Source: Gonocerus acuteangulatus (taxonomy: Eukaryota; Arthropoda; Insecta; Hemiptera; Coreidae). Taken from it: a stretch of 64,000 nucleotides of DNA. Within the stretch, counting starts at the first letter, position 1; the number at the start of each line of letters is the position of its first letter. The stretch is taken from the NCBI GenBank assembly GCA_946811695.1, contig OX328125.1, positions 94,204,760 to 94,268,759 of the forward strand. The letters are read 5' to 3'. The notes under the pieces are model-generated. The model was not told where the DNA came from and did not search any database. It saw nothing but the letters and a program-made list of their open reading frames with translations. Below are positions 23,040 to 34,444 of this stretch, piece by piece. Made by a program: the position numbers and the translations under genes.

Positions 23040-23646
23040 CGTGTCGACAGTTGCAGGAAGGAAGAGGGATGAGACAGGGGAGGTAGGAATCCTAGCTGCA
23101 GCTAGGGGTTAGCAACAGCTACCCTTACAATATCCTTAGTTTATCAGGAGATGAGACTAATTTACTTAGATCTTGCTACCTAGAAGTAGCTCTTGTTTAT
23201 TCACTCCGTATTGAGGAAATGCTACATCTAAGGGCTAGATTCTACCTGTTCGATTCTAGCTGTTATTCAATCCACCCAATGTCTTGGCTAACCAGAGCTA
23301 AATACTAAGGGAGTTTATGGGTAGGTTCAGAGGGAATAACCGATGAAAGGGAATTTAAAGAGAATATTGATTTACTATTATCCGCCTGGATGCGGACTTA
23401 CCTCGACTTAGAGGAATGCTCTGCTTCACCAGAAATAAGGTTAGATAGAATATTAAAAAGGCGGAAGTCGTCCGTGTCGTTTATCGAACAGGCTGAACAA
23501 TCAATCTTTCTATACAAAGGAAATAAATACCTATAAAATATTTTTGAAAATTTAAATTAAAATAAATCAGAAAAAAAAAACAAATAATTTATACAATTTA
23601 TGTTATTAGATAAAAGTTCTACCTCTAATAAAGCGATATCATAACT

Positions 23647-23647
<1 letters not shown>

Positions 23648-23684
<37 letters not shown>

Positions 23685-23722
23685 TTACGGCCCATCAACA
23701 TTGGGTCATTAGCGCCTTTTTT
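23648..23722 (-). mobile_element. SINE 3'-tail fragment with 34-nt poly-T
   Basis: On the minus strand GGCGCTAATGACCC..GATGGGCC leads into a long A-run (T 23650-23683 on plus), the same tail order as 58215-58252. Confidence 0.5.
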
Positions 23723-24157
23723 AAAGTAAATATTTCTCATTAGTATTAAACATTTGCCGTTCTCCAGTCATATGCTCCAATTTTACCTGCTTGTATACCT
23801 TTTATTTTTGAACATTTCATGAAATTTTTAGAATCAGCATTAAATTTGCTTAAAGGCTAATGCACAAACAATGTTATGTTAAATAATCTCATTCAAACCG
23901 CAATATCAATTCAAAAATTAGAAATGAATAAAAGCTTCTGGTTAGCGAGAACTTTTCGAAAATCTCTAATTTTCCAAATAAAATCCTCCAGACTGCCGAA
24001 TCTCTCAAAAGTTTTACACTTTGATTAGCTTTCCAACTGAAACTATCTTTCAATTTCATAATGCAATTGGAATTCTAGAGTGAAAAAACATCAAATAAAT
24101 AAAAGTAATATTATGTTTATTTTCGTGATATTATCAGAAATAAATTGAAATTATTAT

Positions 24158-24215
24158 TTTTTTTATTATTTTACGGCGCATCGACAATTCTTGGCCATTA
24201 GCGCCGAGTTAAAAT
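24158..24215 (-). mobile_element. SINE 3'-tail fragment
   Basis: TTTTACGGCGCATCGACAAT..GGCCATTAGCGCC is the tail hairpin with paired GGCGC/GCGCC ends, read here in reverse. No SINE body could be recognised next to it. Confidence 0.5.
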
Positions 24216-24454
24216 TATTCTTGATGAAATTGATATTTAATGATTAAAAAGAAGTAATTACGCTTGAGTAACTTATATTGTACTCCAGTACAATATAAAT
24301 ATATTTTTACTTAAAATAATTCTTCGCTTAGTTTTTGAAAATAATAAACTTTAAATATATCAAATTATTCGTCAGCTCATTCTCTATGAAATTCACATAA
24401 ACCAATTTTAGATACATTAAGTATTTCAAGTAAAATAAATCATTAAATGCTGCC

Positions 24455-24720
24455 TTACTCTGGTCCTAATGTTGACACGTCTGCAGTAGGTCGGTGCCTA
24501 AGTTTGACTTTTCTGTTCCTAAGGATGATAGAGAGGGAAAATGAAAATAATACAACTTCATTCTTTAAACAAACAACCAAATTGTATTGAAATCGTGCTG
24601 TTTTTCCTTCAACTTGAACTATACAATAATCACCTACTCTAATAACGTTAACTTTGTTTATAACTTGCTTATTACAGCCATTTTCATCATTCATCCATAG
24701 GTCATTTTTGAACAATCGCT
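24455..24720 (-). CDS. unassigned 86-aa frame, possibly a transposase-protein tail
   Basis: The minus frame includes VNVIRVGDYCIVQVEGKTARFQYNL and ends VSTLGPE. A 'VGDY.(I/V)V...GK' phrase with following beta-rich stretch resembles the small C-terminal domain found in some pogo/jerky-like transposon proteins, but no DDE residues are present in this frame. Upstream on the same strand (24990-24740) is lysine/arginine-rich potential coding in other frames, with stops. It may be the last exon of a decayed transposon gene or a chance frame. I do not assign a function. Confidence 0.3.
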
Positions 24721-25762
24721 CTTCTTCATTAACTTTTTGTGTAACTCATTGATGATGGTTTACTTACACCTGTTGATTCTACACAGTTCATGCTAGTGAT
24801 GTCCTTCCTTCTTCAGGCTGAATGGAGGAGTCAGCATCTTCCTCAGCCATGGAGTTTCTCACCTTATTTTTCCGACGAGAAGAATTTAAAAGTTATTTCT
24901 TGTAAGGGATTTTTCTTCTTTTTTGTTCAATCTAGCCTTCGCTCTTTTTTCTTGGCGATTTAAGCTGTGTTTTTTTTTTTAATGCAGGACTTGCTCTATT
25001 CATGAAATTTTAGCTTCCAACCTTCTACGTTCGGAAACCTCATACATCCATAGGTTGGTTAATGTGAGAAGCATTTGGAGGTACCGCCTGTTATAACCAT
25101 TGTACCACAAATTGATTAAGAAGTTGTGTGACAGTTCAAATTGCAGAAAACTATTATAAAAAGTTGCCTGTCAACATTAGGAACAGAATGTCCAAATTAG
25201 GAAAACATGTTGTCAACTTAAGGTTCCAGTCATAAGAAATTAATAAAATCAGGATACATGAATTTCTAATGAAAATCTCAACTAAATGTTTTAGTATTCA
25301 TCACTTACAACCGTTTTCCTAAAGTTGACATTAGTGTCAAGAAAACGAGCCCTGGTTGTTTATTGTGATCCCAATGTTGACACTACCATAATCTCAAGAT
25401 TTTTTTATTTAACTTGAGTCAAACCTTTTACAGTCCATAATTTAAGTATCATACAGTTCATAGAAATCACAAAAATACAATTTAATGCACGCATTACAAA
25501 AAAAAAAATCGTAAGAAATATTCTTAATCTCTTATCAAATTCACTAAGCAAAGAGAGCAGCAGGAAATGACTCGAGGATTTTTCATACTAAAATGGCTGC
25601 AGATGTTATTAACGGAGTTGCATAGTTGATCGGATCAGTCGACATTATTCTTCAACACCTGTTCTTTCATTCGGATGCAAAGTTATTGAATTCTCTTGAA
25701 TCTAATTGTTATTTTTCAAATTTAAATTTGAAGTGTCAACTTAAGGAGCAGTGTCAACGATT
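24460..25762. repeat. dispersed 15-bp motif TGTCAACWTWAGGA, about eight copies
   Basis: Versions occur at 24464-24478 (reverse), 25169-25182, 25189-25203 (diverged), 25211-25225, 25315-25329 (reverse), 25368-25383 (reverse), 25734-25747, and a half copy at about 25752. Both orientations occur. The flanking sequence between copies is not repeated. Confidence 0.6.
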
Positions 25763-25769
25763 TTATGGG

Positions 25770-26608
25770 TTTGCAAATATTTATTAATGATTAGATGTAT
25801 AATTATATAAGACTTAGATCAGCTTAAGAATATTATGACCGATTGTTTTTTACTTCGTCGTAGAGTCGTTAGAAGTTATTCCGAACAAATGACGAAAATG
25901 TGTTGTAATAGAAAATTAAATAGGAGCATTAAAAGTTGGGGTTTTCTAATGAACCAAATCGAATAACAAGTACTTATTTGTCCATACTGGCAGTAATTGT
26001 TTAAGCATTGCAAGAAAACTTTGTATTCGTCATGCTCATCTAAAAAAATAATGTGTTGTAAACAAAAATTAAAATAAAGTTGGGGTTCACTAATGAACGA
26101 AATAAAATAAAAAAATAATAATTGAGTCAGAAAATTATTCAGAAATGCAGTATAATCCATCACCTTTCTGGGGAATGTGCCAAGTAGTGCACATCTTGCG
26201 TGACGGATATTTTTGTGTGTACTAGCCCTATGTTTTTATAGAACATCGTAAATATTGAAATGGAATCATTTATACGATTCCGAACCCAAAATTATTCCAT
26301 GCGGCTGAAAACATTTTTTTTTTTTTGGAGACCTGAGTCATGAAATAAGTAACAATCCGAATATTAAATTACAGATTAGCATAAACTATGCAAACCCTTC
26401 TGTTCTGGTCGTTATCTATAGCGTGAATCACATAAGAAATCATTGTTACCTAAGAAGATAATTTACGAAAGCAAAACAAATAAAGAATGTACAACGAATG
26501 GAAGATACCGAACAAGTGAGACCATTTCTTATACTATTCTTAGACACATATGTAACACATGTCTATAGGACTTACGTTTCAACGGCAGCCATATTTGACT
26601 AACATCTA

Positions 26609-26610
<2 letters not shown>
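25770..26610. other. no recognisable element
   Basis: An AAAGTTGGGGTT..CTAATGAAC phrase occurs twice (about 25931 and 26079), near matching TAAAAAAATAATGTGTTGTA text, suggesting a diverged local duplication of about 150 bp. A CTTGCGTGACGGA word at about 26194 resembles the 3' end of family X. Confidence 0.4.
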
Positions 26611-26611
<1 letters not shown>

Positions 26612-26676
<65 letters not shown>

Positions 26677-26694
26677 AATATATATATACATAAA
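26612..26694. repeat. (TA)n microsatellite with interruptions
   Basis: About 80 bp of TA repeat broken twice by AAATA. Confidence 0.95.
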
Positions 26695-27171
26695 TTTAAA
26701 TGTTTTGTTTTACAAGTTGGGGATAGTCGAGGTTCGAGTAAATGTTGAATAAAACTATAAACGTTTATTAAAAAGATTAGTTTTATCTTTTCAAAGATTT
26801 TGGCGTGATTAAAGTTTAATAGTGTTTGCCATACAAACTCAAAATAATGAATATAAAACACTCTTCAGAGCTAAAGAGAAATATGAAGTGACATAATTTT
26901 TGTATATATTCATTTTAAAATATCATAGCTTAAAAATAATATTCAATCGGCAGTTTGTTGGGAGTTTATAGGAAGATATATTGTCATGAAACAAGGATTA
27001 GTTTCTCTCCTCTTAACTTGTTTGTAAGCTTCGCTTTTTATCTTGACAAACGAGTCATCTAATATTTTTTATGAATTAAGAATTCTACTGGACCTCAATA
27101 AATATTAAATAAGAAAAAAAAATAGTTTGCTTTTATACTAGTCTTTAAATATAATTTTGCCTTGGTAGGTG

Positions 27172-27420
27172 GAATCGTTTGGCTCAGGGGCAAGGCATCC
27201 GACTAGTGTTCTGGAGGACCTGGGTTAGAAACTCGGACGTGCACTGAACTATTTTATTTAAGAATTGTCATTCGAGTGTCAGATTCAGAGTGCCAAACCG
27301 TCCCCAGCCACCAGTGCACTATGATTCTAGTGTGCCTTTTGGTCAAGAATCATAAGATGCAATAACTACTATTCTTGGCCTTCAAAATCGACAGGGGATT
27401 GAAAAATTGTAAGTAGGTAG
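27172..27420 (+). mobile_element. SINE-B-like copy with tRNA-like head
   Basis: TGGCTCAGGGGCAAGGC (A-box-like) and CTGGGTTAGAAACTC (degraded B box) lie about 45 bp apart. The body near 27320-27390 carries ATTCTAGTGTGCCTTTTGGTC, in line with the CTAGTGTGCC..GGTCATGA part of other SINE-B copies. Confidence 0.5.
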
Positions 27421-28368
27421 AATTGTTTAATATTTGCAATTTAATAAATACAAATATTAATTTTTGTTTGTTGGTCGTGCGCGACACTGCTACGAGGGCG
27501 GATGAGTTAGTCAAATGAATTTCTACAGATTTATTTAGATCGAACAGCTAGTGTTTCTCCAGCTGGATCTAGAGGGCCTCCAGATGTCACTGGGTTTTGT
27601 AGAACTGAGCGATCTCAAGAAATCTGCTAAAACGCGGCATAATATGTTTTAAACTAACTAAATATAAGAAATAAATAATTTAATATTATTCATTTTAATA
27701 GTTACAAAGTAATTAGAAACCTATTAATGTCTTGAAAATGACCAAAACGTGAACAATAAAGTATGAAAGAACTTTTGATACATAATAAAGTAACACCATA
27801 GGCTTTAAAACAATCATTGAAATTACACCAAATAATAATAATTCTGAAAAAAAAGAAAGTAAATCAGAAGAAAAATGAGGTTATTCACATTTGGAAAACA
27901 AAACTTTTGAAATGTTCCTGTATACAATCTTGTGAGTAAATATTTTAACTTGTAGACACAGCGAGTAAATTCCTTACCACGAGTTACTGTTTGAACGTTT
28001 GCAGAATTAAATTTCACCTTATGCCTTCAAATACTAACAGCGTTGTTCCAGGAATAGACCACGTCGACGAGGAGGAAAACTTGGAAGTGGCTCTCAACCT
28101 ACATACCTAATGATGCCTCCGAGTTTTCCTTCAAACCCTGGGGTACAGTTTCCCAGTTCTAACCTGATGGGGATAAAAGTCTAACTGGAGTTGGAATATT
28201 CCTGCTTTATAATGACAACACGCCGTACTACAAACATCAGTCAAATTATCGTTTGACAAGGCTATTATTACAAACGAACGTAATGACCTTGCACATCACT
28301 ATGTGATGTAGCAACTTGCAAACGAATGAGTCCTTCCTCTTCTTTTAGCCCTGATCGACGCTTAAAAA

Positions 28369-28370
<2 letters not shown>
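27421..28370. other. no recognisable element
   Basis: Mixed AT-rich sequence. A slightly more GC-balanced stretch near 28050-28160 has no open frame with recognisable motifs. Confidence 0.35.

Positions 28371-28372
<2 letters not shown>

Positions 28373-28408
<36 letters not shown>
28373..28408. repeat. (GA)n microsatellite
   Basis: About 36 bp of GA repeat with one AA interruption. The flanking text AGGGTTAATTGACAGGCTGAAGATG at about 28446 repeats that following the (GA)n tract at 12765-12790, so both tracts sit in copies of one dispersed repeat. Confidence 0.9.
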
Positions 28409-28409
28409 C

Positions 28410-30690
28410 AACAAAAAATTGGGCTTCCCAATTACATTCGGAAATAGGGTTAATTGACAGGCTGAAGATGAAAGGAGTTCAAAACAAGAAATTAAATTAT
28501 ATGTCACCATATACCTAATATTCAATCCTTGAAAAAAAAAATTAATTCGGATTAGAGACACATACATACATCAATTTAGGTTCCAAACGAGCAAAATATC
28601 GAAATATTAAAGAAGTTTTGAGATAAATGAAATCTGCATCAAGAATAAAATGTGTGAACCAAAAAACAATACCTGAACAAAACTCAGCCCCTCAAACCAG
28701 TCACAGGACTTCGCGGCTAGACTCCTCGTTCCTTTCGGTTTTGTGCAAAATGAGAGATTAAAAAAAATAAAACGTGAAAAATGTTTCAACCGCTCATGTT
28801 TGATCTTCTTAAGAGTATTCAATATTTACAAGGTCTCATGGCTCTAGGGTAGCAAAATGGTACCAAAGCTTAAAGCGAATATGCGGAAGAGACGTCAATG
28901 CGCACTTCAATTCATTTCCTTCTTATCCCTGCTTACATCCTAGTCAATTCCGGCCCACTTCCTCCTCACAAGCCGGGTGACTTGATATCAATCCAAGATA
29001 TAAATTATTTTCCTTTAAAATTATAATTTGTGCCTTATTGATTTTTATAATAATATTTAACCAAGAATGATCACTTGAGGAGGTAATAGACAACATGTAA
29101 TTCCCTTAAATGAGAAATAATTAAGTTCATGGATATGTCTTCTTAATTAGCAGGAGATTAACGGGAAGTGAGCAGGAAGTGGTCTAAAAGTGATACTTAT
29201 TCTTTTTACTTCATCTGACAAACTATCCAATCAACAATTTTTTGTCTAAATGTGATTCTATCAGAAATGTCTGTATGCTTGATATCTGCTGCTTTTGTCT
29301 TACTTTGACTTTCAGAAAATTACACGATCTGTTATGTTAGTCTTGAAGAATCCATTCGGTTGATGTGCCTGCAGAATTTGAATCATCGGTTCGTTTTTAA
29401 AGAATGAGTGCAATTAGAGTATTCTTCTATTTCTAAAGTATTTTTAAACGGAACTTATAATAGTAGTGTACATACCAATTAAAAACAAAAAGTCGAGTGG
29501 ATTTCTGACGTACCTGAAACAAAAATAAAATGGAAATCAATTTAAGAAAGAAACAACGAGCAAAACAATTTTGTAAAAAATAAAAACTTGTTTCGTTTTT
29601 AAGGAAAGAAGAATTACTATATTCGAAATGAAAGAAAAAATATTTATGATCAAAAATATTTATAACCATTACGTTAGACGAGTAAATAGTGATAATTGTT
29701 AATAGTTCATTCCAATGTTAACCAAGTAAAGTAATCCATGCACTTAATTTTAGTTCATGTCCGATATTTTTTTTTCGTGCATAACCACCGATTTTATTCC
29801 TTATATATATTTATATATATTTGGCGTTTGCTCAAATTACTTCCTAACAAACAAGTGCCTTTCCTTGGGCTTCGGCTTGTATAATAATACAAAGGATTTG
29901 AAGAACTAGTTAAAAAAAAAAAGTAAAACAATATTTTCGTCTTATAAAATTAAATAACAGAAAGTGGACATTAATTGAGAAGTTGTAAGTAAAAAATTAA
30001 ATGATAAAGTGGCATACACGACCAAAAATGACAAATTAATATGAAATCAACAAAAGGATTTTCATAGACTTAGTAATGAGTTACCATCTGGAAACGCCTG
30101 GAGGTTGCAAAGATAGCGACTTTTCTAGTACAAATAATTATCTTCAGTTATATTTAAACGATTTTTTACGTAAAATTTATTTTAAATTGTACACTAATGA
30201 AAAATAATAAGGAAGTCATTTACCGCCATAAATAAAGCTTTTAGGGTCAATTATTTTCAATTGGTCTTAAAATTACATTATGGAGCCCTTTTCATTTTCC
30301 TTTTTTTTTTTAAGTTTAAGAATTTGCGTTAATTCATTTAACTTCCAAAATGTTTCACTTCATCATTAAAATCTTGATATAAAGTTTCTTATATGGAACC
30401 TTGAAGCAAAAAGCTTCATTTATTGTCTCTTTAAAACTTTTTTTTTTACTGGAAGAAAGATTAATTGTCATTGCATTACCTTTTGAAGAGGCCATTTTCT
30501 CAGGCATTTCTCAAAATTCCAGAGAAAGACTATTCTTTAGTCTCTAAATAAAGTAAATAATTTAATTCTGTATCCTTAAAGGGAGGGACGAAAAAGCACT
30601 CCGTGTCGAGCTCTACACCACTTCAGGGGGCCTACAAGCACATTAGGGGAAGGGTGTAAACCCTAAACTCATTTACTTCTATCATCATTC
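28410..30690. other. 2.3 kb with no recognisable gene
   Basis: Apart from the 80 bp shared with 12.7 kb, nothing was assignable. Minus-strand frames such as 28607-28822 and 29433-29669 are Phe/Leu-rich translations of AT-rich DNA. Confidence 0.35.
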
Positions 30691-30694
30691 ACTA

Positions 30695-30960
30695 AATATA
30701 TATACCCACCAGAGTTTTAGTTTTTGCGCCACGAAACTTGGTATATACATAGGATTTCCCTAGAAAACCATTGGACGAGTTCGTTAATCAGCATAATCTG
30801 TCAATCTTAAGGGGGCGGGTTAACTACGGACCCAAATTACTAATTTGCCAATACCGGCTTTATTTTTGGTATATTTAAATGGAACTCGGTATTCCTTGTG
30901 ATCAGCTAAAGAGAAAAATAGTATCGTATTCTAATACGATGCCTACTCGAAATTCTGGAA
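30695..30960 (+). mobile_element. family X fragment, 5' part
   Basis: CACCAGAGTTTTAGTTTTTGCGCCACGAAACTTGG, then AAGGGGGCGGGTTAACTACGGACCC and ATACCGGC, follows the opening and first internal unit of the full copy at 33527. It lacks the later units. Confidence 0.55.
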
Positions 30961-31040
30961 GGAAATTAAATAAAAAGTGAATAATTTAAACAGCTAATCA
31001 TTACAAATGTAAAATAGCAAACCTATTCAAAGTTAGAAAT

Positions 31041-31262
31041 TGTCAGGGTTCGGTCGTGGTATCTTAAGAAAACTACATTTTTTGTAGGAAAATGCGTTTT
31101 ACTGTTTGCCGACGTTTCGGCTTGAAATTCAAGCCTTCATTAGATCTGTAAAACAATTAGGACAGGGTTAATACTAACACACACGCACAAATATATACAT
31201 ATATATATATTATTATTTATTTATTTATGATGATGCTCCGCATCTAAAGCGAAGAGCATAAT

Positions 31263-31330
<68 letters not shown>

Positions 31331-31555
31331 AAGTGTGTGCTAAAGCCAGAGCTTAAATTAGAGGTACATCAATACTGGTTTAAGAAAGAGCTAAAAAAAT
31401 TATTTATCTCTTTTTGTGGGCATGATTGAAGATTTATCTGTTGTGAGGTGGAGTCAGGTCTTGAGTTTGTGGCGATGGTTTTGGAGATATTATCTGTGGA
31501 GGAGTCAGGAGGTTCAAGCCGAAACGTCGGCCAACACCGACCGAACCCTAACAAT
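31041..31555. mobile_element. inverted-repeat element, family of 12.06 kb, with (TA)n inside
   Basis: GGGTTCGGTCG near 31052 and CCGACGTTTCGGCTTGAA near 31111 are answered by TTCAAGCCGAAACGTCGG near 31513 and CGACCGAACCC at about 31538. A long (TA)n/(CATA)n tract lies at 31195-31335. The left arm carries the GGCTTGAA..TTCAAGCC stem with GAAACGTCGGC on the minus strand; CTGATGA is CTAATGA here. The right arm has lost half of the stem. Confidence 0.5.
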
Positions 31556-31639
31556 TTAACCTTCGCATTACCAACGCTTAACGATTTCTCAAAGCAAAAC
31601 TATTCATAATTTTGTTTTATTTATACAGGTTAATTTAAT

Positions 31640-32420
31640 AAAATTATTCAGGAATGCTGTCAACACACCCCAAAATCTGAGGAAAGTGCTTAGTTATGGA
31701 GCTCCTGCGTGACGAACGTTTGTATTTTGTATTTCACAGAGCTACACAAGCGTGGAATATTGTACCCTGACTGAATTGGCCGCTACCTGATGTCTCTATG
31801 AATAAAGGAAAGTAAAAAATAAATATCCTTACGTAAGGTATATAATAATAACCCGAATAAAAGAGATGATAACAATAGAAGAACAATGTATTTATTTGAG
31901 GCCAGAATTCCATCTGAGAGAGTGTTTATTATTAATGTACACGTAATGGGTCAATGCTGGTACGTAACTATATTGGAAGCACGCCAGCTTGGCTGTATGC
32001 ACATAGTGACTGCTGAGTCTAAGAAAAAATCTTTCAACACATTATTGCTCTTTAGTGCAATAATGAAATCTTAAAAGTCCGCCACGCAGCAGATGCGTGT
32101 GGGTATGTGCACTGCACCCCTGAATAATTTGCTGAAAATGACCTATATAAATAAATAATAAAAAAAAAAAGTTTCGCCCATTTACATTTTTAATGAACAG
32201 CCGATCAATTATTATTTTTTAAATTAATCTTCTTCTGGGGTGTTATGTACGCCAGATACTACACCATTTAATAAATACAAAAAAACACATTTTTGTTTGT
32301 TGTTGACTATGATGAATACCAAAAGCGTCGAAATGAAGAAAGATAAAATCCCACAATCATAACAACGGAGGAACACAGTGCCCCTAGTGGCAGAAGTGAG
32401 AACCAATGCCCGAGCCGGTT
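31640..32420. mobile_element. family X 3' fragments
   Basis: GAGGAAAGTGCTTAGTTATG then GAGCTCCTGCGTGACG at 31678-31715 equals the 3' end of the X copy at 33527-34440. From 32067 onward the reverse orientation appears (AAAGTCCGCCACGCAG, TGAATAATTTGCTG, CCTATATAAATAAA), matching 50306-50560. Two X ends lie here in opposite orientation, with about 350 bp of unassigned sequence between. Confidence 0.5.
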
Positions 32421-32635
32421 TGCCTGCTTAAATCAATTTAAAAAGAATCCTCATTAAACCCCAACTTCTACGGAACCGATGTAGTTTATTTTATCCCAAA
32501 TTATTGACTTGCTGGACATAATAAGCCAACATATTTATGGTCGCTAAAGGACAACACTCCTGCCGATTTTGTTAATAAACCGGAAGTGTCCGCTGGCGGA
32601 GCCAGTCTTCTTTTCCATGTTCGAAAAAGAAGACT

Positions 32636-32730
32636 TAAGTTATACAGTACATTACATAGGTTTGTCGGGTGGAGCTAAAGCATATTTATGTTCGTAATTT
32701 TGAGCAGAAGGCTCTAAACAAAATTCCTTT
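32636..32730 (+). repeat. segment shared with 44.5 kb in inverse orientation
   Basis: ACAGTACATTACATAGGTTT, GTCGGGTGGAGCTAAAGC and GAGCAGAAGGCTCTAAAC match the reverse complement of about 44460-44560. The segment abuts a gypsy reverse-transcriptase scrap, so it may belong to an LTR retrotransposon. Confidence 0.6.
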
Positions 32731-32784
32731 GAACGGGACCATTTCCAAATCACCAGGATGCCATTCGGTTTGAAAAATGCCCCA
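32731..32784 (+). pseudogene. Ty3/gypsy reverse-transcriptase scrap
   Basis: Eighteen codons read ERDHFQITRMPFGLKNAP before TAA. 'F..TRMPFGLKNAP' is the diagnostic block of gypsy-type reverse transcriptases just before the YxDD catalytic motif, which is absent here. It is bounded by an A/T-rich tract, so this is a short captured or truncated piece. Confidence 0.7.
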
Positions 32785-33099
32785 TAACGTTTTTTTTTTT
32801 TTGTTTTTTTTTTTTATTTAGAAGAAGAACTTTTTTTTTTTTTTGAACTTCTAATGCCCAAGAACTATTAAAAAACAAAAACAAAAAGAAAATACAAGAT
32901 CATGAGATAAATGATTGCCTCGAGGAATAATCAGCATGCTGTGTCTCCAGCAACCCAATAAACTTGGGCAGTCCACTTTATTATTTGATTAAATAAAGTT
33001 TCCTTCTTCTATGTATATTTCTCGTTAGCTACTCAAGAGCTGTAACGCGTTTCGTCATAATATGAAAAAAATTATGACTGATATTAGAAAATTGGTAAT

Positions 33100-33265
33100 T
33101 TGGGCTCATAATAAGCCCGCCTTTCAGATGGACCGAATTAGCCCACGACATGTACAGAGTTTCGTTGCGATATAATAGACATTACAGTATAGGCAAATTC
33201 GTAATTTGATTACAGAGTAAACCCTCCTCTCAGATGGACCGATTTAGCTGCTTAACGATATAAAT
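33100..33265 (-). mobile_element. family X fragment, internal units
   Basis: TCAGATGGACCGAATTAG at 33126 and TCAGATGGACCGATTTAG at 33231 lie about 105 bp apart, with the AGAGTTTCGTTG phrase between, matching internal X units in reverse. Confidence 0.5.
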
Positions 33266-33366
33266 TTTAAAGGATGAAATTTTCGTTATCCAGCAGGTAG
33301 GATCGATGAAGATTAGAATTAATGTTTTAAAAATTCTTTCATGATTGCAACCTTAGTGCCTAATTT

Positions 33367-33500
33367 TTAGCACTTTCCTCCGAAGGAAAGTAGCTATTGA
33401 GGTTGGACTCATGACGGAATTTTTGAAAAATTTCTTCAAATCTTTATCGATCCTACCTAGTAGACACCGAAAATGACCCCCGTTAAAATTTATATATATC
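33367..33500 (-). mobile_element. family Y copy, Helitron-like
   Basis: On the minus strand it runs from the TA tract (TATAAATTTTAACGGGGGTC) to the hairpin CTTTCCT-TCGG-AGGAAAG, then TGCTAA at 33370-33367. A short hairpin about 6-10 bp before CTRR is a Helitron 3' feature. Two further, near-identical copies form the 51569-51890 palindrome; it meets X head to head across the (TA)n at 33498-33526. Confidence 0.5.
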
Positions 33501-33526
33501 TATATATATATATATATATATATATG

Positions 33527-34440
33527 TGTCTGTTAACACGATAGCGGCCAGAGTTTTTGTTTTTTCGTCACGAAACTTGGTATATAGCATTCAATTAGCA
33601 AACGATTGAACGAGTTCGTTAACCACCAAAGTCGGTCCACCGGAAGGGGGGGTTTACCCCGAACCCAAAACACTAATTTGACTATGTCAGCCGTAATATT
33701 TGTTATATTTCAACGAAACTTGGTATTCGTAGTGGTAATATAGAGAGAAAAGTGAGATATAAAAATGAACTAAATCGGTTCATTAGGAGGGGGGGGGGTT
33801 TACTCCGGACCCACAATACCAATTCGCTACTACCAGCCGTGATTTTTGGTATATTTCAACGGAACTCGGTATTCGTAGTGGTAATCCACAGGTAAATAAC
33901 TGTTGTAAAAATAAACTAAATCGGTTCATTAGGAGGGGGGGTTTACTCCTGAACCAAATTCCTAATATACTCATACCGGTCGTAATTTCTGCTGTATTGT
34001 AACGAAACGCGGTATACGTCGTGGGTAACTCATGAGAATGAAGTGTTGTAGAAATGAGCTGAATCGGTCAATCGGAAAGCGGGGGTTTAATTTGTAATAT
34101 ATTTCAATAGAAAAGCCCGTCAGACGTAGGTTCACAAAGCCGCCGCAAGGAGCGCTTTCTACCACTAGAGTGACTGTATCCTGTTCCAGCGTTAGATCAA
34201 AATACGATAATATGAGGTTTTTTTGTATTTATTACGAAGTGTAATAGGTACCATGTGTAAACATAACTCTGGAAGCAAATTATTAATTGATCAGTGACTC
34301 ATTACAAATTTAAAAGAGAACTATTCATGTTTTTATTTTATTTATGTAGGATATTTTAAGCAAATTGTTCTGGAAAGCAATCTACACTACCCAAATTCTG
34401 AGGAAAGTGCTTAGTTATGCAGCTCCTGCGTGACGGACTT
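33527..34440 (+). mobile_element. family X, long copy with 145-bp internal units
   Basis: Opens GTTAACACGATAGCGGCCAG after (TA)n and closes GCAGCTCCTGCGTGACGGA near 34435. G-runs at 33645, 33788, 33934 and 34080 mark units about 145 bp apart, each containing 'ACCCGAACCCAAA'-like, 'ACCAGCCGTAATTT' and 'AACGAAACTTGGTATTCG' phrases. The reverse copy at 50306-51235 has the same order and similar length. No open frame of note; transposition class unknown. Confidence 0.65.
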
Positions 34441-34444
34441 TTTC

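Larger units (their letters stand above)
21955..23280. mobile_element. 1.3-kb TIR DNA transposon with palindromic subterminal repeats
   Basis: Ends are inverted repeats of about 25 bp with three mismatches: AATGGGTGGAGTGAATAA at 21955 against ATTGGGTGGATTGAATAA on the opposite strand ending at 23280. Inside each end the phrase GTGAATAAA recurs beside short palindromes (AGCAATTGCT, AGCTGCAGCT), at 21967, 21996, 22023, 22061 and 22140 on the left and about 23095, 23185 and 23262 on the right. Such arrays are typical transposase-binding sites. A Myb/SANT-like frame lies inside, antisense. A hAT-type MITE is inserted at 22776. No clear target duplication, so the superfamily is open; Harbinger is one candidate because of the Myb-like protein. 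Confidence 0.6.
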
